Origin: Nocardia cyriacigeorgica
GTDB lineage: Bacteria > Actinomycetota > Actinomycetes > Mycobacteriales > Mycobacteriaceae
NCBI RefSeq assembly: GCF_010868145.1
Contig: NZ_JAAGUY010000034.1
Span: forward strand, 1 to 44,545
Length of the DNA stretch: 44,545 nt
Reading direction: 5' to 3'
Position 1 is the stretch's first letter, and each line of letters opens with the position of its first letter. The notes below the pieces were generated by a model. It ran no database searches. It saw only the letters and a program-made list of their open reading frames with translations, and was not told the DNA's origin. The position numbers were made by a program, and so were the translations under genes. Below are positions 8,514-17,385 of this stretch, piece by piece.

Positions 8514-8548
8514 TTTCAGGTCAACCCCATTTCTGGAAGGACACCGCG

Positions 8549-9274
8549 ATGCCGGCTCCGACCGTTGTCGAGCTGCTCTGGGGCACCGGGCGCCAATCCA
8601 CGCGCGGACCGAAGCCGTCGCTGTCGCTGGAGGCGATCGTCGGTGCGGCGATCGAACTCGCCGACGCCGAGGGCATGGGCGGTGTGTCCATGCAGCGGGT
8701 GGCCGAGCGACTCGGCTACACCAAGATGTCGCTGTACCGATACGTACCGGGTAAGGCCGAGCTGGCCGCACTGATGTTGGAGCAGGCACTTGGGGCGCCG
8801 CCGGATCTCGCTGCGGCGCAGTCGGTGTCCGATGAGTCGCCCTGGCGGGCCGGGCTGCGTACGTGGACGGAGGAGATCTTCCGCCGCTACCGCGCGCATC
8901 CGTGGTCGCTGGAACTATCTGACGGTGTGCGGCCGATGGGGCCGCACGAACTCGGCTGGCTGGAAGCCGCGCTGACGGCGATGGCGGGGATCGGGCTCAC
9001 CGGGCCGGAGCGGCTGGACACTGTCGTTGTGCTCAACGGCCACGTCCGGAGCCTTGCGCTGCAATCCGGCGGAGGTGCCGCGGACGGGATAGAGGAGCAG
9101 TTGATGCACCAGATGGCGGAGGTGATGGAGGCGGCGGGGGACCGATATCCCGAGGTGATCAGGGCATTGGGCGAGCAGGCCGCCGGCACCTCGGCACGCG
9201 ATGACGCCCTGAACTTCGGCATCGACCGGATCCTCGACGGGCTAGAGGCGCTGGTCGATCGGCGCAAGTCCTGA
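8549..9274 (+). CDS. TetR-family regulator, TetR C-terminal-domain type
   Basis: A 241-aa DNA-binding repressor. The helix-turn-helix lies near residues 28-70 (SLEAIVGAAIELAD, then VSMQRVAERLGYTKMSLYRY), and the rest resembles the classical tetracycline-repressor-type ligand domain (TetR_C_1). ATG 8549 is preceded by GGAAGG at 8-nt spacing. It is divergent from the FAD monooxygenase gene and the repeats at 8458-8513 lie between them. The likely role is to repress both genes until the monooxygenase substrate, or a related compound, binds. The effector is unknown. Confidence 0.9.
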   Translation: MPAPTVVELLWGTGRQSTRGPKPSLSLEAIVGAAIELADAEGMGGVSMQRVAERLGYTKMSLYRYVPGKAELAALMLEQALGAPPDLAAAQSVSDESPWRAGLRTWTEEIFRRYRAHPWSLELSDGVRPMGPHELGWLEAALTAMAGIGLTGPERLDTVVVLNGHVRSLALQSGGGAADGIEEQLMHQMAEVMEAAGDRYPEVIRALGEQAAGTSARDDALNFGIDRILDGLEALVDRRKS

Positions 9275-9278
9275 CCCT

Positions 9279-9716
9279 TTATGTCCCTGGTAGCTGGATT
9301 CCCTTCTCCGCCGCGAGCTTTGTCAGCTTCTCCACCTCGTCGATCGGCACCGCGACATACGCGCGCAGCCCGTCATCGTCGCGCCGTAGCAGATACTCGT
9401 AGTCGCCGTCTGTGAGGAGGTCGTCGGCGTCATCGTAGAAATGCCAGCGCACCCGCACTCGGACGATGCGCTCGGTCACATCGACCTGCTCGAGCAGGGT
9501 GTGGTCCACCCGCGCCAGCCCCAGCTGTTGATAGAACGGGTAGGCCTGCGACAACCCCCGCGCCATCTCGGTGCGTGAGTGCAGCGACCCGACGAAGGCG
9601 TCGCTGAGGATGGTGCCCGGCATGCCCCACAGGGCCGCGGAACGTTCGGCGTCGTACGCCGACAGCCCGGCCTGATACTCGTCCAGAAACGACTCGATCT
9701 CATCCCGAGTGGTCAT
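9279..9716 (-). CDS. SnoaL-like / NTF2-fold protein
   Basis: A 145-aa soluble protein with the pattern of the NTF2/SnoaL fold: an N-terminal helix (EIESFLDEYQAGLSAYD), then WGMPGTILSD, then a strand-rich C-terminal half containing VRVRWHFYDDADD. No catalytic residues can be assigned, and the family includes cyclases, isomerases and non-enzymatic binding proteins. It converges on the TetR gene with 4 nt between stops and is divergent from the epoxide-hydrolase-like gene. TACCTT lies 6 nt before the ATG, so the transcript is probably leaderless. Confidence 0.75.
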   Translation of the reverse strand: MTTRDEIESFLDEYQAGLSAYDAERSAALWGMPGTILSDAFVGSLHSRTEMARGLSQAYPFYQQLGLARVDHTLLEQVDVTERIVRVRVRWHFYDDADDLLTDGDYEYLLRRDDDGLRAYVAVPIDEVEKLTKLAAEKGIQLPGT

Positions 9717-9722
9717 AGGGCC

Positions 9723-9728
9723 AAGGTA
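9723..9728 (-). promoter_or_regulatory. Putative -10 box, leaderless NTF2-fold gene
   Basis: On the minus strand TACCTT is followed by 6 nt and the ATG at 9716. No ribosome site is visible. Confidence 0.55.
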
Positions 9729-9792
9729 TCGCCGGGTGGTCGATTCGCATCGGCGAACGCGCCGATCCGTCGCGGTACCGACGCGGTCGGCC

Positions 9793-9798
9793 TACCCT
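9793..9798 (+). promoter_or_regulatory. Putative -10 box, leaderless epoxide-hydrolase-like gene
   Basis: TACCCT is followed by 6 nt and the ATG at 9805. No ribosome site is visible. Confidence 0.55.
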
Positions 9799-9804
9799 CG
9801 ATCC

Positions 9805-10224
9805 ATGAGCGAAATCGAGCTGGAGCAGGACTCGATCACCACGGTGCGGGAGTTCTTCGCCGCGCTGGAACTCGGCGCGGTGGGCGAGGCGCTGGATCTG
9901 CTGCACCCCGACATCGTCTGGAAGAACACGTCACTACCCGATGTGCGCGGCGAACGCCGGGTCGCGGGCATACTGCGCGGGCTGAACCGGGACCAGTTCG
10001 GCTTCGCCGCCGACATGCACCACATCGCCGCCGACGGCACCATCGTGCTCACCGACCGCACCGATATCCTCCGCATCGGGCCGCTGCGGATCTCCTTCTG
10101 GGTGACCGGCACGTTCGAACTGCGTGACGGGCGGATCATCTTGTGGCACGACCACTTCAGCTGGGAGAACTTCCTGCGCGGGACGGTCGTCGGGTTGTGG
10201 AAAGCCGTATTCTCGCGAGGCTGA
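9805..10224 (+). CDS. Limonene-1,2-epoxide hydrolase-like protein
   Basis: A 139-aa NTF2-fold protein resembling limonene epoxide hydrolase and M. tuberculosis EphG (Rv2740), which open epoxides with an Asp-Arg-Asp centre. The expected Arg-x-Asp is present in LTDRTDIL and the second Asp in LWHDHF. The Tyr-x-Asn pair that holds the attacking water reads WKN here (IVWKNTSL), so the Tyr is replaced by Trp, which may alter or remove activity. A monooxygenase and this hydrolase lie within 3 kb of each other, which would fit oxidation followed by epoxide opening, but they are separate transcription units. The broken transposon remnant begins within about 150 nt of its stop. Confidence 0.8.
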   Translation: MSEIELEQDSITTVREFFAALELGAVGEALDLLHPDIVWKNTSLPDVRGERRVAGILRGLNRDQFGFAADMHHIAADGTIVLTDRTDILRIGPLRISFWVTGTFELRDGRIILWHDHFSWENFLRGTVVGLWKAVFSRG

Positions 10225-10374
10225 GGCATAGCCGAGGAGGCGATCCGCGCTACTGGCCTCGGCAGTTGATGCCGTGCGGTGGCGGACCACGCTCTTCGGG
10301 CGGTGTCCGGCTCGGCGTTGGAGTGTTGCCGGGGGCAGACGCCCGGCTGCGGCCATGTCGCGTGTGGGCAGCCC

Positions 10375-10860
10375 CGCGACGCGAGTGGCTGACCGAAGTG
10401 TCGAGCGTCGTGTTGCAGCAGGATTGGCGGATCTGAATACCGCCTACCGCAACTTTTTTCAGTCGATCGTCGGCAAACGGAAGGGTGCGAAGCTCGCGCC
10501 ACCGAGGTTCCGCTCACGGAAGGACACCAGGCAGGCGATCCGGTCCACACGGAACTCGCGGTTCGCGGTCACGTCCGGCCGGAAGTTGCGGTTGCCGAAG
10601 ATCGGTGATGTTGCAGTCCGCTGGTCGCGCGAACTGCCGGCGCCGCCCTCGCCGGTGACGATCGTCAGTGACGCATCCGGCCGATACTTCGCGTCGTTCG
10701 TCGTGGAATCGGGCGACAAGGCGTTGCCGCCGGTCGATCCGGAAGTTGGTGTCGACCTGGGACTGACGACGTTCGCGGTGATGTCGGACGGGAAAACGAT
10801 CGCGTCGCCGCAGTTTCTGCGGCAGGCCGAACGCCGGCTCCGCAAGAGTCAACGAGGCAG
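10375..10860 (+). pseudogene. tnpB: TnpB (IS200/IS605 OrfB) remnant, frameshifted and truncated
   Basis: The reading REWLTEVSSVVLQQ up to about 10420 is continued in another frame by ALADLNTAYRNFF. Restoring one lost base near 10421-10424 joins them, so a single-nucleotide deletion is likely. The second frame carries typical TnpB text: KLAPPRFRSRKDTRQ, LRLPKIGDVAVRWSR, GRYFASFVVESGD, then EVGVDLGLTTFAVMSDG with the first RuvC Asp, and RLRKSQRGRK. It stops there: the second and third RuvC blocks and the zinc ribbon are missing. The first part of TnpB is not recognisable upstream, and no TnpA or intact element end is seen. It is dead as a nuclease. Confidence 0.85.
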
Positions 10861-10998
10861 GAAGGTCTGTGGTTCCACGGCGGCAATCTGCACCAATCCC
10901 GGCACTACTCGCTGTATCTCGCGTTGCAGCTCGAGGCGCGATACGAGGGCATCCCGACCCCGGTGTACGGGATGGGGCCGGTGCACCATCTGAGCTGA
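10861..10998 (+). pseudogene. C-terminal fragment of a flavin-containing monooxygenase
   Basis: From 10867 the frame encodes 43 residues (LWFHGGNLHQSRHYSLYLAL... ending VYGMGPVHHLS) and stops at 10996-10998. This is the tail I associate with actinobacterial NAD(P)/FAD-dependent monooxygenases related to class B flavoproteins. The rest of the gene is absent, because the sequence changes abruptly into TnpB coding at about 10860. A strong hairpin 12 nt after the stop looks like the original terminator. The fragment therefore marks where an IS605-type insertion or deletion removed most of a monooxygenase gene. Confidence 0.75.
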
Positions 10999-11010
10999 CT
11001 TCGCTCGTCG

Positions 11011-11042
11011 ATGCCGCACCGATCGACGGATCGGTGCGGCAT
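11011..11042 (+). terminator. Hairpin after the monooxygenase fragment
   Basis: Perfect 14-bp arms (ATGCCGCACCGATC / GATCGGTGCGGCAT) with a 4-nt loop. It insulates the scar from the regulator gene at 11085. Confidence 0.8.
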
Positions 11043-11084
11043 GATGGAGACAGTCGAATATGTGACAAGGAAGACACCGCGTAG

Positions 11085-12311
11085 ATGGCGCCACGCAGCA
11101 CGCTCGCCGAGCAGCGAGCCACGCTGGAAAAGGAATGGGCCCGGTGGGTACCGGACGGGTCGCATCCTGCGCTGCCGCGGGTCTCCGGGTCCGGCCTGCG
11201 CAGTGAAGTCGCGCAGTCCTGGATGCGCTCGGTGCGCACCGTCGATCCCGCCCGCGCCAGCGCACCTGCCGTCGATTCCGCCGATATCGGATCGCGCTGG
11301 GCGGAGTCCCCGCTGCGCGAACCGGTGACGCAGCTCGCCGATCAACTGCACGACGTCGCCCATGACGCAGGCTATGTCGCCGCGGTGACCGATGAGTCCG
11401 GCACCATCCTGTGGTCCTTCGGCGGTCAGGTCATGCGACGCCGGGCCGAGAAGGTCAATTTCGCCCCCGGCGGCCGCTGGGACGAGCAGCATATGGGCAC
11501 CAACGCGCTATCGCTGGCCATGCAGACCGGCAAACCCAGCACGGTGTTCTCAGCCGAACATCTGGTCGCCGCGCTGCACGGCTGGGTGTGCTACTGCGCG
11601 CCCATCCACGCACCCGACGGACGTCAGCTCGGCGTGCTCGACCTGTCCTCCACCTGGGATCGCTCGCATCCGCTTGCCATGTCGACGGTGCAGTCGCTGG
11701 TCATGGCGGTCGAGGCGCGGCTGAACGCGGCCGCGCCCCTCACTCGCCCCGGGGTGCGGCTCACCTGCCTCGGTGGTTCCGGACTGATACGCGACGGTCG
11801 TGCGGTACGGCTGCGGCCACGTCAGCTGGAGATCCTGGCGCTGCTCGCGCTGGAACCGGCCGGCTTCACCCCCGAACGATTGCACTACGCCATCTACGGC
11901 GACCGCCCCGCCACCTCGAGCACACTCAAGGCCGATGTCTCCCATCTGCGCCGGGCCACCGGCGGCGAGATCGCCAATCGCGTCTATCAGCTGACCACGC
12001 CGCTGTCGTGCGATGCCGTCGACCTGCTCACCGCGCTCGAAGCCGGCGACACCGCGACGGCGGTGCGGTTGTATCGCGGACCGCTGCTGCCGGGATCGGA
12101 GACGCCGGGAATCGTCGAATGGCGCGAACATCTCGAGGTCGCGGTCCGCACCGCGGTGCTGTCGGACGACGACCCCGAATACGCACTGCGCTACGGCGAG
12201 CGGGCGCCCGACGATATCGAGATCCACGAGCACGCACTGGCTCTGCTGCCGGTCAACGATGCCCGCCGCGCGGTCGCCGCGGCCAGGCTGCACACCGCGC
12301 TGCGTTCCTGA
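11085..12311 (+). CDS. GAF-domain transcriptional regulator with C-terminal winged helix
   Basis: A 408-aa regulator. Residues about 30-75 (SGLRSEVAQSWMRS) and the GAF region about 80-215 (RWDEQHMGTNALSLAM, VCYCAPIHAPDGRQLGVLDLS) resemble the sensor half of AcoR-type activators. There is no AAA+ sigma-54 module. Instead, residues about 225-300 (RLRPRQLEILALLALEPAGFTPERLHYAIYG, cut here by domain) look like an OmpR/SARP-type winged helix. It lies 135 nt upstream of the aldehyde dehydrogenase gene on the same strand and is probably its activator. The inducing signal may be an alcohol, aldehyde or acetoin-like compound, by analogy only. The ATG has a weak AAGGAAG 12 nt upstream. Confidence 0.8.
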   Translation: MAPRSTLAEQRATLEKEWARWVPDGSHPALPRVSGSGLRSEVAQSWMRSVRTVDPARASAPAVDSADIGSRWAESPLREPVTQLADQLHDVAHDAGYVAAVTDESGTILWSFGGQVMRRRAEKVNFAPGGRWDEQHMGTNALSLAMQTGKPSTVFSAEHLVAALHGWVCYCAPIHAPDGRQLGVLDLSSTWDRSHPLAMSTVQSLVMAVEARLNAAAPLTRPGVRLTCLGGSGLIRDGRAVRLRPRQLEILALLALEPAGFTPERLHYAIYGDRPATSSTLKADVSHLRRATGGEIANRVYQLTTPLSCDAVDLLTALEAGDTATAVRLYRGPLLPGSETPGIVEWREHLEVAVRTAVLSDDDPEYALRYGERAPDDIEIHEHALALLPVNDARRAVAAARLHTALRS

Positions 12312-12446
12312 GTTCAGCGCCCCTGACCTGCGGCGTCGGCGTGTCGTCGTGGTAGTCAACCTTCTGCCAACCCGAGATCGCGATAGTGGTCCACATCACG
12401 AACGGTTGCTCGTGCTATCCCGCCGACTCGATGAGGAGCATGCGTC

Positions 12447-13963
<1,517 letters not shown>

Positions 13964-13964
<1 letters not shown>

Positions 13965-14365
13965 TGCCCGCGGACGTGCACCGCGTCGAGATCACCGAAC
14001 AGGCCGAGCAGATGCTCGACAGCCTGATCCGGCGGCACGGCGCGGTCATGTTCCACCAGTCCGGCGGCTGCTGCGACGGCAGTTCCCCGATGTGCTATCC
14101 GCGCGGTGAATTCCGTGTCGGCGCCTCGGATGTTCTGCTCGGGACGATTGCCGTGGATACGCCGTTCTGGATGAGCGCCGATCAATACGAGTACTGGAAG
14201 CACACCCACCTCACCGTGGATGTGGTTCCGGGACGGGGCAGCGGGTTCTCCCTGGAAGCACCCGAGGGTGTCCGTTTCCTCATTCGCTCCCGTCTGCTCA
14301 CCGACGAGGAGTTCACCGAACTCGAGTCCGCGCCACCACTCAGAACTGGCGCGGACATCGAATAG
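13964..14365 (+). CDS. DUF779 family protein
   Basis: A 133-aa protein with the DUF779 core: HGAVMFHQSGGCCDGSSPMCY near residues 25-45, with three Cys in a short stretch, and DQYEYWKHTHLTVDVVPGRGSGFSLE later. The Cys cluster suggests a metal or redox role, but no reaction is established. Members are almost always encoded directly after an aldehyde dehydrogenase gene, as here, where the start codon shares a base with the upstream stop. A supporting role for the dehydrogenase is inferred from this linkage. A strong hairpin follows 46 nt after the stop. Confidence 0.9.
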
Positions 14366-14410
14366 CCGTGCGCGGCCAGGGGTTCGCCCGCCCCGCGCCG
14401 CGCACTCTGA

Positions 14411-14447
14411 AGATCTGCCCACCGGTGCCGCGCCGGTGGGCAGATCT
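14411..14447. terminator. Bidirectional hairpin between DUF779 and tautomerase genes
   Basis: Perfect 15-bp arms (AGATCTGCCCACCGG / CCGGTGGGCAGATCT) with a 7-nt loop lie between two convergent genes, serving both strands. Confidence 0.85.
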
Positions 14448-14506
14448 GCGTTCTGGCACCGTGGCCGCCGGCGAATCCGAGAGCCTGACGCGCGGCCGCC
14501 ATCGGA

Positions 14507-14929
14507 TCAGAAGGGGGTCGGCGTGTTCGTACGCGCCCAAGCCTTTTCGGCATCGCTACCCGCAGGCGGCGGGAACTGTCCGGCGATCTTCCACAGATCG
14601 CGCGGCGACTCGTAGGTGTGAAATTCCCAGTGCAGACCGCGGGCCCGGGTGTAGGGCAGCATGATCGAGTCGAGTTTGTCGGTGGAGCGTTTGCGCATCT
14701 CGGGATCATCGAGGTGGCGGGCGAGGTGTTCGACAACGATCCGGACGGTGTCGGTTGCCGGTTTACCGCCAACGTAGAAGTCGGACTCCGCGGTTTCCTT
14801 GAACAGGACGACGACGTAGAAGGCTGGTAGGCCGAAGCTGGTGTACAGCTCGGTGATGTCGTTGGCGAAGTCTTGTTTATCCTGGTCGGAGTAGGTGTTG
14901 GCGGGATGGTAGATGTGCCACAGAGGCAT
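14507..14929 (-). CDS. Tautomerase-superfamily protein (cis-CaaD-like)
   Basis: A 140-aa protein beginning Met-Pro (MPLWHIYHP). In this superfamily the Pro exposed after Met removal is the catalytic base. The length and the pattern YSDQDKQDFANDITELYT, then FYVVVLFKE and DTVRIVVEHLARH, fit the longer tautomerase members that contain two fused beta-alpha-beta units. The substrate is unknown. AAAGGA precedes the ATG at 7-nt spacing. It lies 26 nt downstream of the SDR start... that is, it is transcribed divergently in position but on the same strand as the SDR gene further right, with only 26 nt between this start and the SDR stop, so the SDR-tautomerase pair is probably one operon. Confidence 0.8.
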   Translation of the reverse strand: MPLWHIYHPANTYSDQDKQDFANDITELYTSFGLPAFYVVVLFKETAESDFYVGGKPATDTVRIVVEHLARHLDDPEMRKRSTDKLDSIMLPYTRARGLHWEFHTYESPRDLWKIAGQFPPPAGSDAEKAWARTNTPTPF

Positions 14930-14955
14930 GGTGAGTCCTTTCCCGGAGCGTGTGG

Positions 14956-15657
14956 TCAGCGGCCGACGGCGATGGCGAGGCCCTCGACGGGGCCGGACAG
15001 GGCGGCCTTCATCCGGCGGGTGACCTCGTCGACGAGGACTTCGCTGTCTCCCTTCTCGACCCCGTCGAAAACGGCCGCGGCGACCAGGGCGGGATCGACC
15101 TTGTCAACCGGGAGATGCCTGACCATGTCGGTATCGGCGAAGCCGAGATGTACGCCGACGACTTGGGTGCGTTGCGCGGCCAACTCCAGCCGCAGCGAGT
15201 TGGTGAGCGACCAGAATGCGGCCTTCGACGCGCCGTAAGCAGCCGCACCGGAACCCCAGGACAGCACCGAATGAATATCGATCAGCGCGCCGCCACCGTT
15301 GGCCGCCAAGATCGGCGCGAAGGCTTGCGCGATCCGCAGCGGGCCGAAGACATTCGTCTCGAAAGTGGCGACCACATCGGGTATTTCGGCCTTCAGTAGC
15401 GGTGCGGGGATCAGTGCGCCCGCGTTGTTGACGACGATACCGACATCGCCCGCGACGGTCGCCGCCGTGGTGACGGAGTCGGGATCGGTCACGTCGAGGG
15501 CAAGTACTTCCACACGCGGATCCGAGCTCGGCGCCGGTTGGCGGGCGGTCGCGTAGACCTTCGCCGCGCCCCGGCGCAGTAATTCGTCGACGAATGCCCG
15601 CCCGAGTCCGCGTTGCCCGCCGGTCACCAAGGCGACCGAGCCTTCGATTCTGGTCAT
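14956..15657 (-). CDS. Short-chain dehydrogenase/reductase
   Basis: A 233-aa NAD(P)-dependent oxidoreductase of the classical SDR family. The cofactor loop is TGGQRGLG near residue 13, then VVNNAG near residue 77, the catalytic Ser in HSVLSW and YGASK with the catalytic Tyr and Lys near residues 140-145. The substrate is unknown. AAAGGTG lies before ATG 15657. The tautomerase gene follows 26 nt downstream, suggesting an SDR-tautomerase operon. The divergent gene at 15823 encodes a TetR-family protein, and a 20-bp palindrome lies between them, so this operon is probably repressor-controlled. Confidence 0.9.
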   Translation of the reverse strand: MTRIEGSVALVTGGQRGLGRAFVDELLRRGAAKVYATARQPAPSSDPRVEVLALDVTDPDSVTTAATVAGDVGIVVNNAGALIPAPLLKAEIPDVVATFETNVFGPLRIAQAFAPILAANGGGALIDIHSVLSWGSGAAAYGASKAAFWSLTNSLRLELAAQRTQVVGVHLGFADTDMVRHLPVDKVDPALVAAAVFDGVEKGDSEVLVDEVTRRMKAALSGPVEGLAIAVGR

Positions 15658-15733
15658 TGCTGCACCTTTCGAGTCGTCCCGCGGTCCGAACGCATGTCGG
15701 ACAGGTTGGGAAGGGGAGCATTGCCGCTCGATT

Positions 15734-15753
15734 TAGATTATGATCATCATCTA
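15734..15753. promoter_or_regulatory. Palindromic operator between SDR and tetR genes
   Basis: TAGATTATGATCATCATCTA is a 20-bp palindrome with one mismatched pair; its core is the perfect ATGATCAT. It is AT-rich in a GC-rich background and positioned to overlap promoters of both divergent genes. It is the likely binding site of the TetR protein at 15823. Confidence 0.7.
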
Positions 15754-15822
15754 TAGGATGCGCAAGACTATGACCGTCGATCGCGCCGCCGAAGGCGCGC
15801 CGACCCGACGGAAGGAGACGAT

Positions 15823-16404
15823 GTGCCACGAGCGTCGCGCGAGCAGGCCGAATCGCACCGCAAACAGGTCCTCGACGCCGCGGCGGCTCAGGTCCGCGAA
15901 CGCGGTGCCGGAGCAATGACCGTCCCCGACCTGATGGCGGCCGCTGGCCTCACCCACGGCGGTTTCTACCGCCACTTCCAGTCCAAGGAAGACCTGGTCA
16001 CCCAGGCCTGTACGGCCGCATATGCCGAGAAGATCGAGGAAATGGATCGTATTCGCGCTGCGAGCCCGGACGGTCCGTCCGCCCGCCGCACCTTCATCGA
16101 GCGGTACCTCTCGACCACCCACCGCGACACCCCCGCCAACGGTTGCGGCATCGCCGCCACCGCCGCCGACGTCTCCCGCGCCGCCCCCGACAGCCCCGTC
16201 CGCCAGGCTTACCTCGACGGCATCCAGAACATGATCGCCAAGCTCGCGGAATTCGGCGAACACCCAACCGACGACCCGGACGTCCTCGTCGAACTATCCG
16301 TCATGGCGGGTGCCCTGATGCTCGCCCGAGCCAGCGCCGATGGCGAACTGTCCGCCCGAATCCTCGATGCGGCCCGCACGTTCCTCGTCGAGGAGCGCCA
16401 GTAG
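15823..16404 (+). CDS. TetR-family transcriptional regulator
   Basis: A 193-aa repressor-type protein. The helix-turn-helix spans residues about 14-55, including MTVPDLMAAAGLTHGGFYRHFQSKEDL. The C-terminal part contains NGCGIAATAADVSR, a pattern common in TetR proteins that sit next to oxidoreductase genes. The GTG at 15823 is used; GGAAGGAG lies 5-10 nt upstream, and an overlapping ATG at 15821 is out of frame. It is divergent from the SDR-tautomerase operon and probably represses it and itself through the palindrome at 15734-15753. Confidence 0.9.
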   Translation: MPRASREQAESHRKQVLDAAAAQVRERGAGAMTVPDLMAAAGLTHGGFYRHFQSKEDLVTQACTAAYAEKIEEMDRIRAASPDGPSARRTFIERYLSTTHRDTPANGCGIAATAADVSRAAPDSPVRQAYLDGIQNMIAKLAEFGEHPTDDPDVLVELSVMAGALMLARASADGELSARILDAARTFLVEERQ

Positions 16405-16690
16405 CGCGCATGGCCGCCGGCGTCGAGGGAGCAAGTGCCGCAAAGCCATTCGTTGATCGATCGTGCCGGTCTCTCCCGACCCCCTCCGCGCCGACTTCGT
16501 TGGCGGCCGATCCCCGGCGTCGTTGGCGGGGCGGGAAAGTTCGGGAGGTCTTCCACACGGGTGGGTCGGGGTTCAGTTATCGATGGCCCATGGTGTGGAC
16601 GTCGGTGTCGAGTATCGACCGCGGGGGTTGGCGGCAGGTTGGGTGCGTCCCGGTGAGTGGTACACGGGATGGGATGCGCGCTTGCCCAGG

Positions 16691-16963
16691 TCAGGCGTGC
16701 TGGGTGAGGTAGTCGAGGTAGAAGGGGCGCAGGGCTTCGGCCAGATCGCCGTCTCCGGCGTGAACGTAGTCGTCGATCAGCGGCAGGACCCACTTGATGT
16801 CGGCTTCGCTTTCGCCGGACTTGCCCGCGGTGGCCTCGGCGGCGGGTATGCGGGTGAGTAGCTTCCACAGGAATTTGATGTCGCCGCGACGCACGGCCAG
16901 CCTGACCGCGCGGTCGTGCAGTTCCTTGGACGACAGCTGCTGCAGATCCTCGTTACCGGCCAT
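16691..16963 (-). CDS. Conserved small soluble protein of unknown function
   Basis: A 90-aa acidic, helical protein with no signal peptide or TM segment. The text DLQQLSSKELHDRAVRLAVRRGD and LIDDYVHAGDGDLAEALRPFYLDYL looks like two helical pairs, and I recall similar proteins in other Mycobacteriales without a known function. The start is supported by TAGAGT lying exactly 6 nt before the ATG. It marks the left edge of the second core block, just upstream of and divergent from phoH2. No function is proposed. Confidence 0.75.
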   Translation of the reverse strand: MAGNEDLQQLSSKELHDRAVRLAVRRGDIKFLWKLLTRIPAAEATAGKSGESEADIKWVLPLIDDYVHAGDGDLAEALRPFYLDYLTQHA

Positions 16964-16969
16964 GAAACG

Positions 16970-16975
16970 ACTCTA
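16970..16975 (-). promoter_or_regulatory. Putative -10 box, leaderless small conserved gene
   Basis: On the minus strand TAGAGT, then 6 nt, then the ATG at 16963. No ribosome site. Confidence 0.55.
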
Positions 16976-17385
16976 ATCCGCCGACGGCATGATGAGGGCT
17001 CGCGTGGCGAAATCGCACACCCCCGACGTCGTTGGCCGCCGTATCGTCGCCCGTGGGAGCATCGGCTACTGCTCAGGCACACCGGCCCGGAAAACTCGCT
17101 GACCTGCGTCGAAAGCCGGTCAGGGCGCGTCGTTAACGACGAATTCACCGACACGCCTGTCCGTCTCCGAGCGCGCAACCCGGGATCGGCGGTAGCGTCG
17201 TTGATGCGGGTCGCGTCGTTGTGGCTCGCGCGGGAGGTCCTGACCGTGACTGAGCCATTCAGTACGAGGGGGCCGGCACCCGGCCCTCGTGGCATCTGAC
17301 GCAGCCGGCGTCGGATCCCTCAGGACGGACCGGTCCAGCGAGATTGTCTGATGCGGGTGCCGCGCAGACACAAAAGGAGCCCACC
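16976..17385. other. Intergenic region upstream of phoH2
   Basis: No gene can be supported in these 410 nt. They hold a perfect 14-bp palindrome CGTCGTTAACGACG at 17128-17141 and a bulged hairpin at 17264-17290 (ACGAGGG...CCCTCGT with an inner CCGG pair). An open frame ends at 17299 but has unconvincing sequence. A PhoAT-like antitoxin gene overlapping phoH2, reported in mycobacteria, is not seen: the frame ending at the phoH2 start is open only from 17300. Confidence 0.5.

Noticed and set aside
10274..10993. Intact 239-aa TnpB-like protein
   Set aside because: The first part belongs to another frame, the last 40 residues are an out-of-frame reading of a monooxygenase tail, and two RuvC blocks are missing, so it is a remnant.
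16405..16690. Open frames between the TetR gene and the 90-aa gene
   Set aside because: Several frames cross this stretch, but all are Arg/Gly/Pro-rich, overlap the neighbouring genes and lack ribosome sites or -10 boxes. I see no gene there.
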